Positions 6,062 to 7,225 of a stretch of DNA of 7,225 nt are shown here, piece after piece. The position numbers and the translations under genes were made by a program. The notes under the pieces are model-generated. The model saw only the letters and a program-made list of their open reading frames with translations, had not been told where the DNA came from and made no database searches. Source of the stretch: an uncultured Emergencia sp. (GTDB taxonomy: Bacteria; Bacillota; Clostridia; Peptostreptococcales; Anaerovoracaceae). The DNA is taken from positions 1 to 7,225 of the forward strand of contig CABSEO010000094.1 in the NCBI GenBank assembly GCA_902476665.1, read 5' to 3'. Position 1 is the first letter of the stretch; every line of letters begins with the position of its first letter.

Positions 6062-6880
6062 ATGAGTGACTGTAATCATGATTGCGGAAGCTGCAGTGCA
6101 AGCTGCGCGGAAAGACAAGAAGATCCGGGCATAAAGAAAGCACCGATGAATCAGCTTTCTGATGTCAGGAAGGTAATCGGGGTTGTAAGCGGAAAGGGCG
6201 GTGTAGGAAAGTCCTCTGTGACCTCCATGCTGGCTTCGGCACTGAGAAAACAGGGCAAAAATGTAGCTGTACTGGATGCTGATATTACAGGCCCGTCCAT
6301 CCCGAAGGCCTTCGGACTTTCTGACAAGGCTATGGGCAACGATGAAATGCTGCTTCCATCTGTAACAAAGAGCGGAATTAAGGCAATGTCTATTAATCTG
6401 CTTCTGGAAAACGAGACAGATCCTGTCGTATGGAGAGGCCCGATTCTGGGTGGAGTCATCGAACAGTTCTGGAGCGATGTTGCCTGGGGCGATATAGATG
6501 TGATGCTGGTGGATATGCCGCCGGGAACGGGTGATGTGGCTCTCACTGTATACCAGAGTTTGCCTGTAGACGGTATTATTATCGTCACATCCCCGCAGGA
6601 ACTTGTCGGCATGATTGTGGAAAAAGCTGTAAAGATGGCTGAACTGATGGAAATCCCGGTTCTGGGCATTGTAGAAAACATGTCTTACTTCAAATGTCCT
6701 GACTGCGGACAAAATCACAGTATTTTCGGGGAAAGTCATATTGAGGAGATAGCCGCCAGATACGGCGTACCGAATGTGGCGAAACTGCCTCTTGACAGCC
6801 GCGTTGCAAAGGCCTGCGATGAGGGAACTATCGAGGAATTTGAAAGCGAAGAGATGAACAGACTGGCTGCAGAACTGTAG
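6062..6880 (+). CDS. mrp: Mrp/NBP35-family Fe-S cluster carrier ATPase
   Basis: A 272-residue cytosolic P-loop ATPase of the ParA/MinD-like group. Residues 42-51 give the deviant Walker A VSGKGGVGKS with signature Lys45. DADITGPSIPKAFG (72-85), WRGPILGG (124-131) and DMPPGTGD (151-158) are hallmark Mrp motifs. Cys212-X2-Cys215 is the conserved pair thought to hold a [4Fe-4S] cluster between the two subunits of a dimer. An extra N-terminal cluster (Cys4, 8, 11, 15) recalls the N-terminal Cys motif of eukaryotic NBP35, although with different spacing, and may bind a second cluster. The family binds Fe-S clusters and passes them to target proteins. The ferredoxin-like gene at the head of the operon is a possible client, which is inference. 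Start chosen at 6062 because of AAGGAG at 6047-6052. Confidence 0.93.
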   Translation: MSDCNHDCGSCSASCAERQEDPGIKKAPMNQLSDVRKVIGVVSGKGGVGKSSVTSMLASALRKQGKNVAVLDADITGPSIPKAFGLSDKAMGNDEMLLPSVTKSGIKAMSINLLLENETDPVVWRGPILGGVIEQFWSDVAWGDIDVMLVDMPPGTGDVALTVYQSLPVDGIIIVTSPQELVGMIVEKAVKMAELMEIPVLGIVENMSYFKCPDCGQNHSIFGESHIEEIAARYGVPNVAKLPLDSRVAKACDEGTIEEFESEEMNRLAAEL

Positions 6881-6886
6881 AAACAG

Positions 6887-6974
6887 AAAATCCCAAGTCG
6901 GATATCAGAATTCTGACGGCACAAGGTTGCGCTTGTGTCAACAGCAAAATCTGATATGACGATTTGGGATTTTT
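6887..6974. terminator. Large hairpin, bidirectional terminator between convergent genes
   Basis: AAAATCCCAA (6887-6896) pairs with TTGGGATTTT (6964-6973); GTC/GAC (6897-6899/6958-6960) and ATATCAGA/TCTGATAT (6902-6909/6950-6957) extend the stem; the tip is GGCACAAG/CTTGTGTC (6918-6925/6932-6939) around GTTGCG. Runs of T follow the stem on both strands, so it can end mrp from the left and the regulator gene from the right. At 87 bases it is much larger than a normal terminator and contains a 12-base perfect palindrome at 6905-6916, so it might be a dispersed palindromic repeat that serves as a terminator. Confidence 0.72.
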
Positions 6975-7011
6975 ATTATAGGAAACAGCTGCTTTCAGTA
7001 TTTCTTGCTTT

Positions 7012-7225
7012 TTACTTCTCGTTGTCCTGTTTTTCCTTGCCTCCAAGATACCATTTCTTGATTGCGGCAAAACTGTCATCACTGATGCAATGCTCAATAC
7101 GACAGGAATCTTCATAGGCTGTCTTTTCATCCACTCCCAAAGACATGAGGGCACGGGCTATGATATTGTGCTTTTCATAGGTCTTTTCAGCAATAAAAAG
7201 ACCCTGTTTGGTCAGCTCGATCTGG
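7012..7225 (-). CDS. DtxR/MntR-family metal-dependent repressor, C-terminal part; start outside window
   Basis: On the minus strand a frame open to the right edge encodes 70 residues and ends in TAA at 7014-7012. It begins QIELTKQG and continues IAEKTYEKHNII, LGVDEKTAYEDSCRIEHCISDDSFAAIKKW. This is the dimerisation and metal-binding region of iron/manganese-dependent repressors; the N-terminal winged helix lies beyond the window. Counting from the first visible residue, His20 and the CRIEH motif (Cys41, Glu44, His45) match metal ligands. Cys at the first position is as in DtxR/IdeR (Cys102-X2-Glu105-His106), whereas MntR has Glu there. No SH3-like C-terminal domain follows, so it is the short form. 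It probably controls metal uptake genes elsewhere. It is convergent with mrp and shares its terminator. Confidence 0.87.
   Translation of the reverse strand, partial: QIELTKQGLFIAEKTYEKHNIIARALMSLGVDEKTAYEDSCRIEHCISDDSFAAIKKWYLGGKEKQDNEK

Noticed and set aside
6023..6739. 238-codon minus-strand frame, plus a second minus-strand frame at 6151-6681
   Set aside because: Both are antisense to the clear mrp gene and resemble no known protein.
6828..7154. 108-codon minus-strand frame across the mrp end and the hairpin
   Set aside because: The true minus-strand frame here is the DtxR/MntR-like one ending at 7012; this frame is shifted relative to it and crosses the terminator.

Overview
The window looks like a chromosomal segment from an anaerobic Bacillota, most likely a clostridial species of the Lachnospiraceae type. 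This is inferred from the gene families (clostridial-type aspartate kinase, Firmicutes nucleoid-associated protein, DUF1848, Mrp with an N-terminal Cys cluster, short ferredoxin proteins), AGGAGG-type ribosome binding sites and moderate GC. I see no transposase, phage gene, tRNA, rRNA or CRISPR array.

Layout. (1) 1-2019: the 3' part of a gene whose product joins a homoserine O-acyltransferase (MetA family) to a complete aspartate kinase in one reading frame. It ends at a strong hairpin terminator (2039-2080). (2) 2101-4040: two genes overlapping by ATGA, a nucleoid-associated (NdpA/YejK, 37-kDa family) protein and a DUF1848 protein with a C-terminal CX3CX2C cluster, ending at a hairpin at 4097-4128. 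(3) 4041-4627: a 587-base gap that is not empty. It holds a 144-base imperfect palindrome with 28 paired positions in its outer stem, and on the minus strand a promoter overlapped by a perfect 20-base operator-like palindrome, a ribosome binding site and a 21-codon mini-ORF. The plus-strand promoter of the next operon lies at its right end. (4) 4628-6880: a probable operon of a short two-cluster ferredoxin that looks like a cut-down FrhB N-terminal domain, an AEC-family membrane transporter, and an Mrp/NBP35 ATPase that carries Fe-S clusters. (5) 6887-6974: a large hairpin between convergent genes. (6) 7012-7225, minus strand: the C-terminal 70 residues of a DtxR/MntR metal-dependent repressor, running off the right edge.

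How the parts relate. The first gene links the entry step of the aspartate family (aspartate to aspartyl phosphate) with the first methionine-specific step (activation of homoserine). The two intermediate steps (Asd, Hom) are not here. The 4628-6880 operon and the convergent regulator share an iron/Fe-S theme, but no shared control is shown by the sequence.

The two strongest items for follow-up are the MetA-aspartate kinase fusion, with a 12-base direct repeat straddling its junction, and the structured, apparently orphaned minus-strand unit in the 4041-4627 gap.
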